From assembly GCF_964656455.1 (NCBI RefSeq), contig NW_027555009.1, positions 62,001-126,000 of the forward strand: a stretch of 64,000 nt of DNA. The letters run 5' to 3'. The DNA comes from Halichoerus grypus (lineage: Eukaryota; Chordata; Mammalia; Carnivora; Phocidae). The position numbers were made by a program, and so were the translations under genes. The notes under the pieces are model-generated. The model was not told the origin of the DNA and searched no databases. It was given only the letters and a program-made list of their open reading frames with translations. Shown here piece after piece: positions 49,062 to 62,480 of this stretch; position 1 is the first letter of the stretch; every line of letters starts with the position of its first letter.

Positions 49062-52002
49062 TATATAGACCAAACTTCTTTATCCATTCATCTGTTGATG
49101 GACATCTTGGCTCTTTCCACAGTTTGGCTATGGTGGACATTAATAGCAAGCGTTCTACCTCGGAGAAACAACACTGAAGAGAAACCGTGCTTTAGCTACC
49201 GACGACCTCTGTGTGGGAGGAAGCAGTTTAGGGTGTACTGTGGGTGAGAGCCTGGGGACGGGTTCCGTTTCGTAAAATCGAGGGAGAGACAGGCCGGAGA
49301 GAAGGCAGCTCTCAACTCACACCATGGCTATGGGGCTAGTACCGTTGCCCCGGGTGTGTGTGCAGGCTTAATGAAAACCGCCTAACTCGAAGGAAAAACT
49401 CGGTGGAGAATCCATGCTTCAGCTAAAACAGCCGCTCCTGAGGGTGGAAGCATTTTGTTGTGTGCGTGCATGAGAGCCCTGCAAGGGAGTCCAAAGCTTT
49501 TTGCGAGTGAGACTCAGGCCCCAGCAGAAGGCAGAACACGACTCCCCCTGTGTTTCATCAAGCTAGCACTGCGGCCCCACTTTTGCATGGAAGTCTCATC
49601 ACTAGCGTTCTAACTCAAAGAAACAACAGTGTAGAGAAATCGTGCTTTAGTTACTGTCGACCTCCAGGCGGAGGAAGCAGTATACAGGGTACCGTGGGTG
49701 AGAGCCTGGGGAACGGTTTCCATACGTGAAACCGAGGGAGAAACCGTTCCGGGCAGAAGGCACCTCTGGACTCAGCTCTTGCTACCTGAAGCTAACACTA
49801 CTGCTCCATGTGTGCTTGGAATGCTCCGTGCTCAACACTGCCTTGGAAGGAACAAGCCTGTAAAGAATCCCAGCTGCAGCTCATTCGCCTACCAGGCTAC
49901 TAAGGCCACGAAGCCATGGTGTATAGTTACTGCCCTTTAGGTAACATTGCCGTTCCTGAAGTCGGAGGAATTTTACAGTGCTCCTGTAGGAGAGACCGGG
50001 AAAGGGTCCCATACGTGAAATGGAGTGAGAAACGGGCCGGTGTGGAAGGGAGCTCTAAACTCACCTCTTGTTTCTGATGCTAGTACCCTTGCCCCGGGGG
50101 TGCCTGCAGGCCTAAAGCCAACCACCTAACTCAAGGGAACAACTCTTTAGAGAATTCCTGCTTCGGCTAAAAGAGCCATGCCTGAGGGTGGACGCATTTT
50201 GCTGCGTGCAAGGGTGAGCGCCCTGCAGCTGAGTCCCAAACCATTTTCTGTGTGAGACTCAGGCCCCGGAGGAAAGCAGAACACGACTCCCCACTTGTTT
50301 CATGAAGCTAGCACTGCGGCCCCACTTTTGCATGGAAGTCTAATCGCTAGCGTTCTAACTCGGAGAAACAACACTAGAGAACCCGTGCTTTAGGTACCGT
50401 CGACCTCTGTGTGGGAGGAAGCGGTTTAGGGTGTACTGTGGGTGAGAGCCTGAGGACGGGTTCCATTTCGGAAAATCGGGGGAGGGACAGGCCGGTACAC
50501 AAGGCAGCTCTCCGCTCACACCATGGTTATGGGGCTAGTACCGTTGCCCCGGGTGTGCGTGCAGGCTTAAAGACAACCACCTCACTCGAAGGAAAACCTT
50601 GGGAGAGAATCCATGCTTCAGCTAAAACAGCCACTCCAGAGGGTGGGGAAGCATTTTGTTGTGTGCGTGCGTGAGAGCCCTGCAAGGGAGTCCAAAGCTT
50701 TTTGCGAGTGAGACTCAGGCCCCAGCAGAAGGCAGAACACGACTCGCCATGTGTTTCGTCAAGCTAGCACTGCGGCCCCACTTTTGCCTGGAAGTCTCAT
50801 CGCTAGCGTTCAAACTCGAAGAAACAACAGTGCAGAGAAAGCTTGCTTTAGCTACCGTCGACCTCTCTGTGTGAGAAAGCAGTTTACGCTGCACTGTGGG
50901 TGAGAGCCTGGGGACAGGTTCCATAGGTAAAATCGAGGGAGAGACAGGCCAGTGCAGAAGGCAGCTGTCAACTCACCTCGTGTTTACGAGGCTAGTGCAG
51001 TTGCCCCGGGTGTGCCTGCAGGCCTAAAGCCAAGCACCTAAGTCGAAGGAACAACTCTGTAGAGAATTCCTGCTTCAGCGAACATAGGCATTCCTGAGGC
51101 TGGAAGCATTTTGCTGTGTGCCTGCGTGAGAGAAGTGCAATGGAGTCCCCAACCATTTTCCGTGTGAGACTCAGGCCCCGGGAGAAGGGAGGACACGCCT
51201 CCCCACTTGTTTCATGAAGTTAGCACTGCGGCCCCACTTTTGCATGGAAGTCTAATCGCTAGCGTTGTAACTCGGAGAAATAACACGGTAGAGAAACCGT
51301 GCTTTAGCTACCGTCGACCTCTGTGGGAGGAAGCAGTATAGGGTGTACTGTGGGTGAGAGCCTGGGGACGGGTTCCATTTCGTAAAATCGGGGGAGAGAC
51401 AGGCCGGTACACAAGGCAGCCCTCCACTCATACCATGGCTATGGGGCTAGTACCGTTACCCCGGGTGTGCGTGCAGGCTTAAAGACAACCACCTAACTCG
51501 AAGGAAAAACTTGGGAGAGAATCCATGCTTCAGCTAAAACAGCCACTCCAGAGGGTGGGGAAGCGTTTTGTTGTGTGCGTGCGTGAGAGCCCTGCAAGGG
51601 AGTCCAAAGCTTTTTGCGAGTGAGACTCAGGCCCCAGCAGAAGGCAGAACACGACTCGCCATGTGTTTCATCAAGCTAGCACTGCGGCCCCACTTTCGCA
51701 TGGAAGTCTAATCGCTAGCGTTCTAACTCGGAGAAACAACACGGTAGAGAAACCGTGCTTTAGCTACCATCCACGTCTCTGAGGGAGGAAGCAGTTTCCA
51801 GGCTACCGTGGGTGAGAGCCTGGGGAACGGGTTCCTTACGTGAGACCGAGGGAGAAGAAGTCCGGGCCAGAAGGCACCTCTCGACTCAGCTCTTGTTACC
51901 TGAAGCTAACACTACCGCTCCGTGTGTGCATAAGAATGCCAAGTGCTCCACACTGATTTGGCAGAAAGAAGCCGGTCAAGAATCCCAGCTTCAGCTCATT
52001 CG
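47534..52002 (+). repeat. Satellite HOR unit 5
   Basis: 4469 bp. It shares CACCCCGTCACC (48800) and AAAGCTTGCTTT (about 50839) only with unit 7. Confidence 0.95.
48399..49140 (-). mobile_element. 5'-truncated L1 in satellite unit 5
   Basis: 742 bp, with the same duplication at 48383-48398 and 49141-49156. The TA tract is interrupted. Confidence 0.96.
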
Positions 52003-53479
52003 CCTCTCCACAGGGTGGCAGCATTTTCAACTCTGCTTGAGTGCAAACCTGGGGAATGAGTCCCAGCAGAATTCCGAGGGAGAAATAAGCATGGGCAGGA
52101 GGCAGCTATCGACTCAACTCTTGTTTCGGGAAACTAGATCGGCTCTCCCGTGTGTGCGTGTAGTCCTAAGTGCCATCCACCCAACGCAAAGGAACAAAAG
52201 CGCAGAGGACCCGTGCCTCAGCAAAGATCGCCCTTCCTGAGCGTGCACTTCATCTATTGTGTGTTTTTGTGAGAGCATGAGAAATGGAACCTAAACGTAA
52301 CTCGGAGTGAGAAGCAGGCCTGTAAGGAAGGCTGCTGTGGACTCACCTCTTGTTTGAGGAGATTAGCACTGCTGTACCCTGTGTGCCTGGATGCCTAGTT
52401 ACCAGGCTACTAACACCAAGAATCAATGCTATAGAGTTACTGCGCTTTAGTTAACATTGCCGTTCCTGAAGCCAGGGGAATTTGACAGTGCTCGTGGTTG
52501 AGAGCCCGGGGAAAGGGTCCCATACGTGAAATGGAGTGAGAAACAGGCCGGAGCGGAAGGCAGCTCTCAACTCACCTCTTGTTGATGAGGCTGGTACCCT
52601 TGCCCCGGGTGTGCCTGCAGGCCTAAAGCCAACCACCTAACTCAAAGGAACAACTCTGTAGAGAATTCCTGCTTCGGCTAAAGTAGCCATGCCGGAGGGT
52701 GGACGCATTTTGCTGTGTGCATGCGTGAGCGCACTGCAAGTGAGTCCACAACCATTTTCCGTGTGGGACTCAGGCCCCGGCAGAAGGCAGAACACGACTC
52801 CCCACTTGTTTCCTGAGGCTAGCACTGCGGCCCCACTTTTGCATGGAAGTCTAATAGCAAGCGTTCTTTTTTTTTTTTTTATTAAATTTTTTTATTGTTA
52901 TGTTAATCCCCATACATTACATCGGTAGTTTTAGATATAGTGTTCCATGATTCATTGTTTGTGCATAACACCCAGTGCTCCACGCAGAACGTGCCCTCCT
53001 CAATACCCATCACCAGGCTAACCCATCCTCCCACCCCCCTCCCCTCTAGAACCCTCAGTTTGTTTTTCAGAGTCCATCGTCTCTCATGGTTCTTCTCCCC
53101 CTCCGATTTCTCCCCCTTCATTCTTCCCCTCCTGCTACATTCTTCTTCTTCTTTTTTTCTTTCTTAACATATATTGCATTATTTCTTTCAGAGGTACAGA
53201 TCTGAGATTCAACAGTCTTGCACAATTCACAGCGCTTACCAGAACACATACCCTCCCCAGTGTCCATCACCCAGTCACCCCATCCCTCCCACCCCACCCC
53301 CCACTCCAGCAACCCTCAGGTTGTTTCCTGAGTTTAAGAATTCCTCATATCAGTGAGGTCATATGATACATGTCTTTCTCTGTTTGACTTATTTCGCTCA
53401 GCATAATACCCTCCAGTTCCATCCACGTCGTTGCAAATGGCAAGATCTCATTCCTTTTGATGGCTGCATAATATTCCTT

Positions 53480-53533
<54 letters not shown>

Positions 53534-56474
53534 TATATAGACCAAACTTCTTTATCCATTCATCTGTTGATGGACATCTTGGCTCTTTCCACAGTTTGGC
53601 TATGGTGGACATTAATAGCAAGCGTTCTACCTCGGAGAAACAACACTGAAGAGAAACCGTGCTTTAGCTACCGACGACCTCTGTGTGGGAGGAAGCAGTT
53701 TAGGGTGTACTGTGGGTGAGAGCCTGGGGACGGGTTCCGTTTCGTAAAATCGAGGGAGAGACAGGCCGGAGAGAAGGCAGCTCTCAACTCACACCATGGC
53801 TATGGGGCTAGTACCGTTGCCCCGGGTGTGTGTGCAGGCTTAATGAAAACCGCCTAACTCGAAGGAAAAACTCGGTGGAGAATCCATGCTTCAGCTAAAA
53901 CAGCCGCTCCTGAGGGTGGAAGCATTTTGTTGTGTGCGTGCATGAGAGCCCTGCAAGGGAGTCCAAAGCTTTTTGCGAGTGAGACTCAGGCCCCAGCAGA
54001 AGGCAGAACACGACTCCCCCTGTGTTTCATCAAGCTAGCACTGCGGCCCCACTTTTGCATGGAAGTCTCATCACTAGCGTTCTAACTCAAAGAAACAACA
54101 GTGTAGAGAAATCGTGCTTTAGTTACTGTCGACCTCCAGGCGGAGGAAGCAGTATACAGGGTACCGTGGGTGAGAGCCTGGGGAATGGTTTCCATACGTG
54201 AAACCGAGGGAGAAACCGTTCCGGGCAGAAGGCACCTCTGGACTCAGCTCTTGCTACCTGAAGCTAACACTACTGCTCCATGTGTGCTTGGAATGCTCCG
54301 TGCTCAACACTGCCTTGGAAGGAACAAGCCTGTAAAGAATCCCAGCTGCAGCTCATTCGCCTACCAGGCTACTAAGGCCACGAAGCCATGGTGTATAGTT
54401 ACTGCCCTTTAGGTAACATTGCCGTTCCTGAAGTCGGAGGAATTTTACAGTGCTCCTGTAGGAGAGACCGGGAAAGGGTCCCATACGTGAAATGGAGTGA
54501 GAAACGGGCCGGTGTGGAAGGGAGCTCTAAACTCACCTCTTGTTTCTGATGCTAGTACCCTTGCCCCGGGGGTGCCTGCAGGCCTAAAGCCAACCACCTA
54601 ACTCAAGGGAACAACTCTTTAGAGAATTCCTGCTTCGGCTAAAAGAGCCATGCCTGAGGGTGGACGCATTTTGCTGCGTGCAAGGGTGAGCGCCCTGCAG
54701 CTGAGTCCCAAACCATTTTCTGTGTGAGACTCAGGCCCCGGAGGAAAGCAGAACACGACTCCCCACTTGTTTCATGAAGCTAGCACTGCGGCCCCACTTT
54801 TGCATGGAAGTCTAATCGCTAGCGTTCTAACTCGGAGAAACAACACTAGAGAACCCGTGCTTTAGGTACCGTCGACCTCTGTGTGGGAGGAAGCGGTTTA
54901 GGGTGTACTGTGGGTGAGAGCCTGAGGACGGGTTCCATTTCGGAAAATCGGGGGAGGGACAGGCCGGTACACAAGGCAGCTCTCCGCTCACACCATGGTT
55001 ATGGGGCTAGTACCGTTGCCCCGGGTGTGCGTGCAGGCTTAAAGACAACCACCTCACTCGAAGGAAAACCTTGGGAGAGAATCCATGCTTCAGCTAAAAC
55101 AGCCACTCCAGAGGGTGGGGAAGCATTTTGTTGTGTGCGTGCGTGAGAGCCCTGCAAGGGAGTCCAAAGCTTTTTGCGAGTGAGACTCAGGCCCCAGCAG
55201 AAGGCAGAACACGACTCGCCATGTGTTTCGTCAAGCTAGCACTGCGGCCCCACTTTTGCCTGGAAGTCTCATCGCTAGCGTTCAAACTCGAAGAAACAAC
55301 AGTGCAGAGAAAGCGTGCTTTAGCTACCGTCGACCTCTCTGTGTGAGAAAGCAGTTTACGCTGCACTGTGGGTGAGAGCCTGGGGACAGGTTCCATAGGT
55401 AAAATCGAGGGAGAGACAGGCCAGTGCAGAAGGCAGCTGTCAACTCACCTCGTGTTTACGAGGCTAGTGCAGTTGCCCCGGGTGTGCCTGCAGGCCTAAA
55501 GCCAAGCACCTAAGTCGAAGGAACAACTCTGTAGAGAATTCCTGCTTCAGCGAACATAGGCATTCCTGAGGCTGGAAGCATTTTGCTGTGTGCCTGCGTG
55601 AGAGAAGTGCAATGGAGTCCCCAACCATTTTCCGTGTGAGACTCAGGCCCCGGGAGAAGGGAGGACACGCCTCCCCACTTGTTTCATGAAGTTAGCACTG
55701 CGGCCCCACTTTTGCATGGAAGTCTAATCGCTAGCGTTGTAACTCGGAGAAACAACACGGTAGAGAAACCGTGCTTTAGCTACCGTCGACCTCTGTGGGA
55801 GGAAGCAGTATAGGGTGTACTGTGGGTGAGAGCCTGGGGACGGGTTCCATTTCGTAAAATCGGGGGAGAGACAGGCCGGTACACAAGGCAGCCCTCCACT
55901 CATACCATGGCTATGGGGCTAGTACCGTTACCCCGGCTGTGCATGCAGGCTTAAAGACAACCACCTAACTCGAAGGAAAAACTTGGGAGAGAATCCATGC
56001 TTCAGCTAAAACAGCCACTCCAGAGGGTGGGGAAGCGTTTTGTTGTGTGCGTGCGTGAGAGCCCTGCAAGGGAGTCCAAAGCTTTTTGCGAGTGAGACTC
56101 AGGCCCCAGCAGAAGGCAGAACACGACTCGCCATGTGTTTCATCAAGCTAGCACTGCGGCCCCACTTTCGCATGGAAGTCTAATCGCTAGCGTTCTAACT
56201 CGGAGAAACAACACGGTAGAGAAACCGTGCTTTAGCTACCATCCACGTCTCTGAGGGAGGAAGCAGTTTCCAGGCTACCGTGGGTGAGAGCCTGGGGAAC
56301 GGGTTCCTTACGTGAGACCGAGGGAGAAGAAGTCCGGGCCAGAAGGCACCTCTCGACTCAGCTCTTGTTACCTGAAGCTAACACTACCGCTCCGTGTGTG
56401 CATAGGAATGCCAAGTGCTCCACACTGATTTGGCAGAAAGAAGCCGGTCAAGAATCCCAGCTTCAGCTCATTCG
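52003..56474 (+). repeat. Satellite HOR unit 6
   Basis: 4472 bp. It shares CCCCGGCTGTG with unit 2, and CACCCAGTCACC with CAGGTTG with unit 4. Confidence 0.95.
52868..53612 (-). mobile_element. 5'-truncated L1 in satellite unit 6
   Basis: 745 bp, with the same duplication at 52852-52867 and 53613-53628. The TA tract is interrupted. Confidence 0.96.
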
Positions 56475-57950
56475 CCTCTCCACAGGGTGGCAGCATTTTC
56501 AACTCTGCTTGAGTGCAAACCTGGGGAATGAGTCCCAGCAGAATTCCGAGGGAGAAATAAGCATGGGCAGGAGGCAGCTATCGACTCAACTCTTGTTTCG
56601 GGAAACTAGATCGGCTCTCCCGTGTGTGCGTGTAGTCCTAAGTGCCATCCACCCAACGCAAAGGAACAAAAGCGCAGAGGACCCGTGCCTCAGCAAAGAT
56701 CGCCCTTCCTGAGCGTGCACTTCATCTATTGTGTGTTTTTGTGAGAGCATGAGAAATGGAACCTAAACGTAACTCGGAGTGAGAAGCAGGCCTGTAAGGA
56801 AGGCTGCTGTGGACTCACCTCTTGTTTGAGGAGATTAGCACTGCTGTACCCTGTGTGCCTGGATGCCTAGTTACCAGGCTACTAACACCAAGAATCAATG
56901 CTATAGAGTTACTGCGCTTTAGTTAACATTGCCGTTCCTGAAGCCAGGGGAATTTGACAGTGCTCGTGGTTGAGAGCCCGGGGAAAGGGTCCCATACGTG
57001 AAATGGAGTGAGAAACAGGCCGGAGCGGAAGGCAGCTCTCAACTCACCTCTTGTTGATGAGGCTGGTACCCTTGCCCCGGGTGTGCCTGCAGGCCTAAAG
57101 CCAACCACCTAACTCAAAGGAACAACTCTGTAGAGAATTCCTGCTTCGGCTAAAGTAGCCATGCCGGAGGGTGGACGCATTTTGCTGTGTGCATGCGTGA
57201 GCGCACTGCAAGTGAGTCCACAACCATTTTCCGTGTGGGACTCAAGCCCCGGCAGAAGGCAGAACACGACTCCCCACTTGTTTCCTGAGGCTAGCACTGC
57301 GGCCCCACTTTTGCATGGAAGTCTAATAGCAAGCGTTCTTTTTTTTTTTTTATTAAATTTTTTTATTGTTATGTTAATCCCCATACATTACATCGGTAGT
57401 TTTAGATATAGTGTTCCATGATTCATTGTTTGTGCATAACACCCAGTGCTCCACGCAGAACGTGCCCTCCTCAATACCCATCACCAGGCTAACCCATCCT
57501 CCCACCCCCCTCCCCTCTAGAACCCTCAGTTTGTTTTTCAGAGTCCATCGTCTCTCATGGTTCTTCTCCCCCTCCGATTTCTCCCCCTTCATTCTTCCCC
57601 TCCTGCTACATTCTTCTTCTTCTTTTTTTCTTTCTTAACATATATTGCATTATTTCTTTCAGAGGTACAGATCTGAGATTCAACAGTCTTGCACAATTCA
57701 CAGCGCTTACCAGAACACATACCCTCCCCAGTGTCCATCACCCCGTCACCCCATCCCTCCCACCCCACCCCCCACTCCAGCAACCCTCAGGTTGTTTCCT
57801 GAGTTTAAGAATTCCTCATATTAGTGAGGTCATATGATACATGTCTTTCTCTGTTTGACTTATTTCGCTCAGCATAATACCCTCCAGTTCCATCCACGTC
57901 GTTGCAAATGGCAAGATCTCATTCCTTTTGATGGCTGCATAATATTCCTT

Positions 57951-58004
<54 letters not shown>

Positions 58005-60945
58005 TATATAGACCAAACTTCTTTATCCATTCATCTGTTGATGGACATCTTGGCTCTTTCCACAGTTTGGCTATGGTGGACATTAATAGCAAGCGTTCTA
58101 CCTCGGAGAAACAACACTGAAGAGAAACCGTGCTTTAGCTACCGACGACCTCTGTGTGGGAGGAAGCAGTTTAGGGTGTACTGTGGGTGAGAGCCTGGGG
58201 ACGGGTTCCGTTTCGTAAAATCGAGGGAGAGACAGGCCGGAGAGAAGGCAGCTCTCAACTCACACCATGGCTATGGGGCTAGTACCGTTGCCCCGGGTGT
58301 GTGTGCAGGCTTAATGAAAACCGCCTAACTCGAAGGAAAAACTCGGTGGAGAATCCATGCTTCAGCTAAAACAGCCGCTCCTGAGGGTGGAAGCATTTTG
58401 TTGTGTGCGTGCATGAGAGCCCTGCAAGGGAGTCCAAAGCTTTTTGCGAGTGAGACTCAGGCCCCAGCAGAAGGCAGAACACGACTCCCCCTGTGTTTCA
58501 TCAAGCTAGCACTGCGGCCCCACTTTTGCATGGAAGTCTCATCACTAGCGTTCTAACTCAAAGAAACAACAGTGTAGAGAAATCGTGCTTTAGTTACTGT
58601 CGACCTCCAGGCGGAGGAAGCAGTATACAGGGTACCGTGGGTGAGAGCCTGGGGAACGGTTTCCATACGTGAAACCGAGGGAGAAACCGTTCCGGGCAGA
58701 AGGCACCTCTGGACTCAGCTCTTGCTACCTGAAGCTAACACTACTGCTCCATGTGTGCTTGGAATGCTCCGTGCTCAACACTGCCTTGGAAGGAACAAGC
58801 CTGTAAAGAATCCCAGCTGCAGCTCATTCGCCTACCAGGCTACTAAGGCCACGAAGCCATGGTGTATAGTTACTGCCCTTTAGGTAACATTGCCGTTCCT
58901 GAAGTCGGAGGAATTTTACAGTGCTCCTGTAGGAGAGACCGGGAAAGGGTCCCATACGTGAAATGGAGTGAGAAACGGGCCGGTGTGGAAGGGAGCTCTA
59001 AACTCACCTCTTGTTTCTGATGCTAGTACCCTTGCCCCGGGGGTGCCTGCAGGCCTAAAGCCAACCACCTAACTCAAGGGAACAACTCTTTAGAGAATTC
59101 CTGCTTCGGCTAAAAGAGCCATGCCTGAGGGTGGACGCATTTTGCTGCGTGCAAGGGTGAGCGCCCTGCAGCTGAGTCCCAAACCATTTTCTGTGTGAGA
59201 CTCAGGCCCCGGAGGAAAGCAGAACACGACTCCCCACTTGTTTCATGAAGCTAGCACTGCGGCCCCACTTTTGCATGGAAGTCTAATCGCTAGCGTTCTA
59301 ACTCGGAGAAACAACACTAGAGAACCCGTGCTTTAGGTACCGTCGACCTCTGTGTGGGAGGAAGCGGTTTAGGGTGTACTGTGGGTGAGAGCCTGAGGAC
59401 GGGTTCCATTTCGGAAAATCGGGGGAGGGACAGGCCGGTACACAAGGCAGCTCTCCGCTCACACCATGGTTATGGGGCTAGTACCGTTGCCCCGGGTGTG
59501 CGTGCAGGCTTAAAGACAACCACCTAACTCGAAGGAAAACCTTGGGAGAGAATCCATGCTTCAGCTAAAACAGCCACTCCAGAGGGTGGGGAAGCATTTT
59601 GTTGTGTGCGTGCGTGAGAGCCCTGCAAGGGAGTCCAAAGCTTTTTGCGAGTGAGACTCAGGCCCCAGCAGAAGGCAGAACACGACTCGCCATGTGTTTC
59701 GTCAAGCTAGCACTGCGGCCCCACTTTTGCCTGGAAGTCTCATCGCTAGCGTTCAAACTCGAAGAAACAACAGTGCAGAGAAAGCTTGCTTTAGCTACCG
59801 TCGACCTCTCTGTGTGAGAAAGCAGTTTACGCTGCACTGTGGGTGAGAGCCTGGGGACAGGTTCCATAGGTAAAATCGAGGGAGAGACAGGCCAGTGCAG
59901 AAGGCAGCTGTCAACTCACCTCGTGTTTACGAGGCTAGTGCAGTTGCCCCGGGTGTGCCTGCAGGCCTAAAGCCAAGCACCTAAGTCGAAGGAACAACTC
60001 TGTAGAGAATTCCTGCTTCAGCGAACATAGGCATTCCTGAGGCTGGAAGCATTTTGCTGTGCGCCTGCGTGAGAGAAGTGCAATGGAGTCCCCAACCATT
60101 TTCCGTGTGAGACTCAGGCCCCGGGAGAAGGGAGGACACGCCTCCCCACTTGTTTCATGAAGTTAGCACTGCGGCCCCACTTTTGCATGGAAGTCTAATC
60201 GCTAGCGTTGTAACTCGGAGAAACAACACGGTAGAGAAACCGTGCTTTAGCTACCGTCGACCTCTGTGGGAGGAAGCAGTATAGGGTGTACTGTGGGTGA
60301 GAGCCTGGGGACGGGTTCCATTTCGTAAAATCGGGGGAGAGACAGGCCGGTACACAAGGCAGCCCTCCACTCATACCATGGCTATGGGGCTAGTACCGTT
60401 ACCCCGGGTGTGCGTGCAGGCTTAAAGACAACCACCTAACTCGAAGGAAAAACTTGGGAGAGAATCCATGCTTCAGCTAAAACAGCCACTCCAGAGGGTG
60501 GGGAAGCGTTTTGTTGTGTGCGTGCGTGAGAGCCCTGCAAGGGAGTCCAAAGCTTTTTGCGAGTGAGACTCAGGCCCCAGCAGAAGGCAGAACACGACTC
60601 GCCATGTGTTTCATCAAGCTAGCACTGCGGCCCCACTTTCGCATGGAAGTCTAATCGCTAGCGTTCTAACTCGGAGAAACAACACGGTAGAGAAACCGTG
60701 CTTTAGCTACCATCCACGTCTCTGAGGGAGGAAGCAGTTTCCAGGCTACCGTGGGTGAGAGCCTGGGGAACGGGTTCCTTACGTGAGACCGAGGGAGAAG
60801 AAGTCCGGGCCAGAAGGCACCTCTCGACTCAGCTCTTGTTACCTGAAGCTAACACTACCGCTCCGTGTGTGCATAGGAATGCCAAGTGCTCCACACTGAT
60901 TTGGCAGAAAGAAGCCGGTCAAGAATCCCAGCTTCAGCTCATTCG
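56475..60945 (+). repeat. Satellite HOR unit 7
   Basis: 4471 bp. It shares CACCCCGTCACC and AAAGCTTGCTTT with unit 5. It also shares CACCTAACTCGAAGG (59521) with unit 1, where other units read CACCTCACTC. Confidence 0.95.
57340..58083 (-). mobile_element. 5'-truncated L1 in satellite unit 7
   Basis: 744 bp, with the same duplication at 57324-57339 and 58084-58099. The TA tract is interrupted. Confidence 0.96.
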
Positions 60946-62422
60946 CCTCTCCACAGGGTGGCAGCATTTTCAACTCTGCTTGAGTGCAAACCTGGGGAAT
61001 GAGTCCCAGCAGAATTCCGAGGGAGAAATAAGCATGGGCAGGAGGCAGCTATCGACTCAACTCTTGTTTCGGGAAACTAGATCGGCTCTCCCGTGTGTGC
61101 GTGTAGTCCTAAGTGCCATCCACCCAACGCAAAGGAACAAAAGCGCAGAGGACCCGTGCCTCAGCAAAGATCGCCCTTCCTGAGCGTGCACTTCATCTAT
61201 TGTGTGTTTTTGTGAGAGCATGAGAAATGGAACCTAAACGTAACTCGGAGTGAGAAGCAGGCCTGTAAGGAAGGCTGCTGTGGACTCACCTCTTGTTTGA
61301 GGAGATTAGCACTGCTGTACCCTGTGTGCCTGGATGCCTAGTTACCAGGCTACTAACACCAAGAATCAATGCTATAGAGTTACTGCGCTTTAGTTAACAT
61401 TGCCGTTCCTGAAGCCAGGGGAATTTGACAGTGCTCGTGGTTGAGAGCCCGGGGAAAGGGTCCCATACGTGAAATGGAGTGAGAAACAGGCCGGAGCGGA
61501 AGGCAGCTCTCAACTCACCTCTTGTTGATGAGGCTGGTACCCTTGCCCCGGGTGTGCCTGCAGGCCTAAAGCCAACCACCTAACTCAAAGGAACAACTCT
61601 GTAGAGAATTCCTGCTTCGGCTAAAGTAGCCATGCCGGAGGGTGGACGCATTTTGCTGTGTGCATGCGTGAGCGCACTGCAAGTGAGTCCACAACCATTT
61701 TCCGTGTGGGACTCAGGCCCCGGCAGAAGGCAGAACACGACTCCCCACTTGTTTCCTGAGGCTAGCACTGCGGCCCCACTTTTGCATGGAAGTCTAATAG
61801 CAAGCGTTCTTTTTTTTTTTTTTATTAAATTTTTTTATTGTTATGTTAATCCCCATACATTACATCGGTAGTTTTAGATATAGTGTTCCATGATTCATTG
61901 TTTGTGCATAACACCCAGTGCTCCATGCAGAACGTGCCCTCCTCAATACCCATCACCAGGCTAACCCATCCTCCCACCCCCCTCCCCTCTAGAACCCTCA
62001 GTTTGTTTTTCAGAGTCCATCGTCTCTCATGGTTCTTCTCCCCCTCCGATTTCTCCCCCTTCATTCTTCCCCTCCTGCTACATTCTTCTTCTTCTTTTTT
62101 TCTTTCTTAACATATATTGCATTATTTCTTTCAGAGGTACAGATCTGAGATTCAACAGTCTTGCACAATTCACAGCGCTTACCAGAACACATACCCTCCC
62201 CAGTGTCCATCACCCAGTCACCCCATCCCTCCCACCCCACCCCCCACTCCAGCAACCCTCAGGTTGTTTCCTGAGTTTAAGAATTCCTCATATCAGTGAG
62301 GTCATATGATACATGTCTTTCTCTGTTTGACTTATTTCGCTCAGCATAATACCCTCCAGTTCCATCCACGTCGTTGCAAATGGCAAGATCTCATTCCTTT
62401 TGATGGCTGCATAATATTCCTT

Positions 62423-62480
<58 letters not shown>

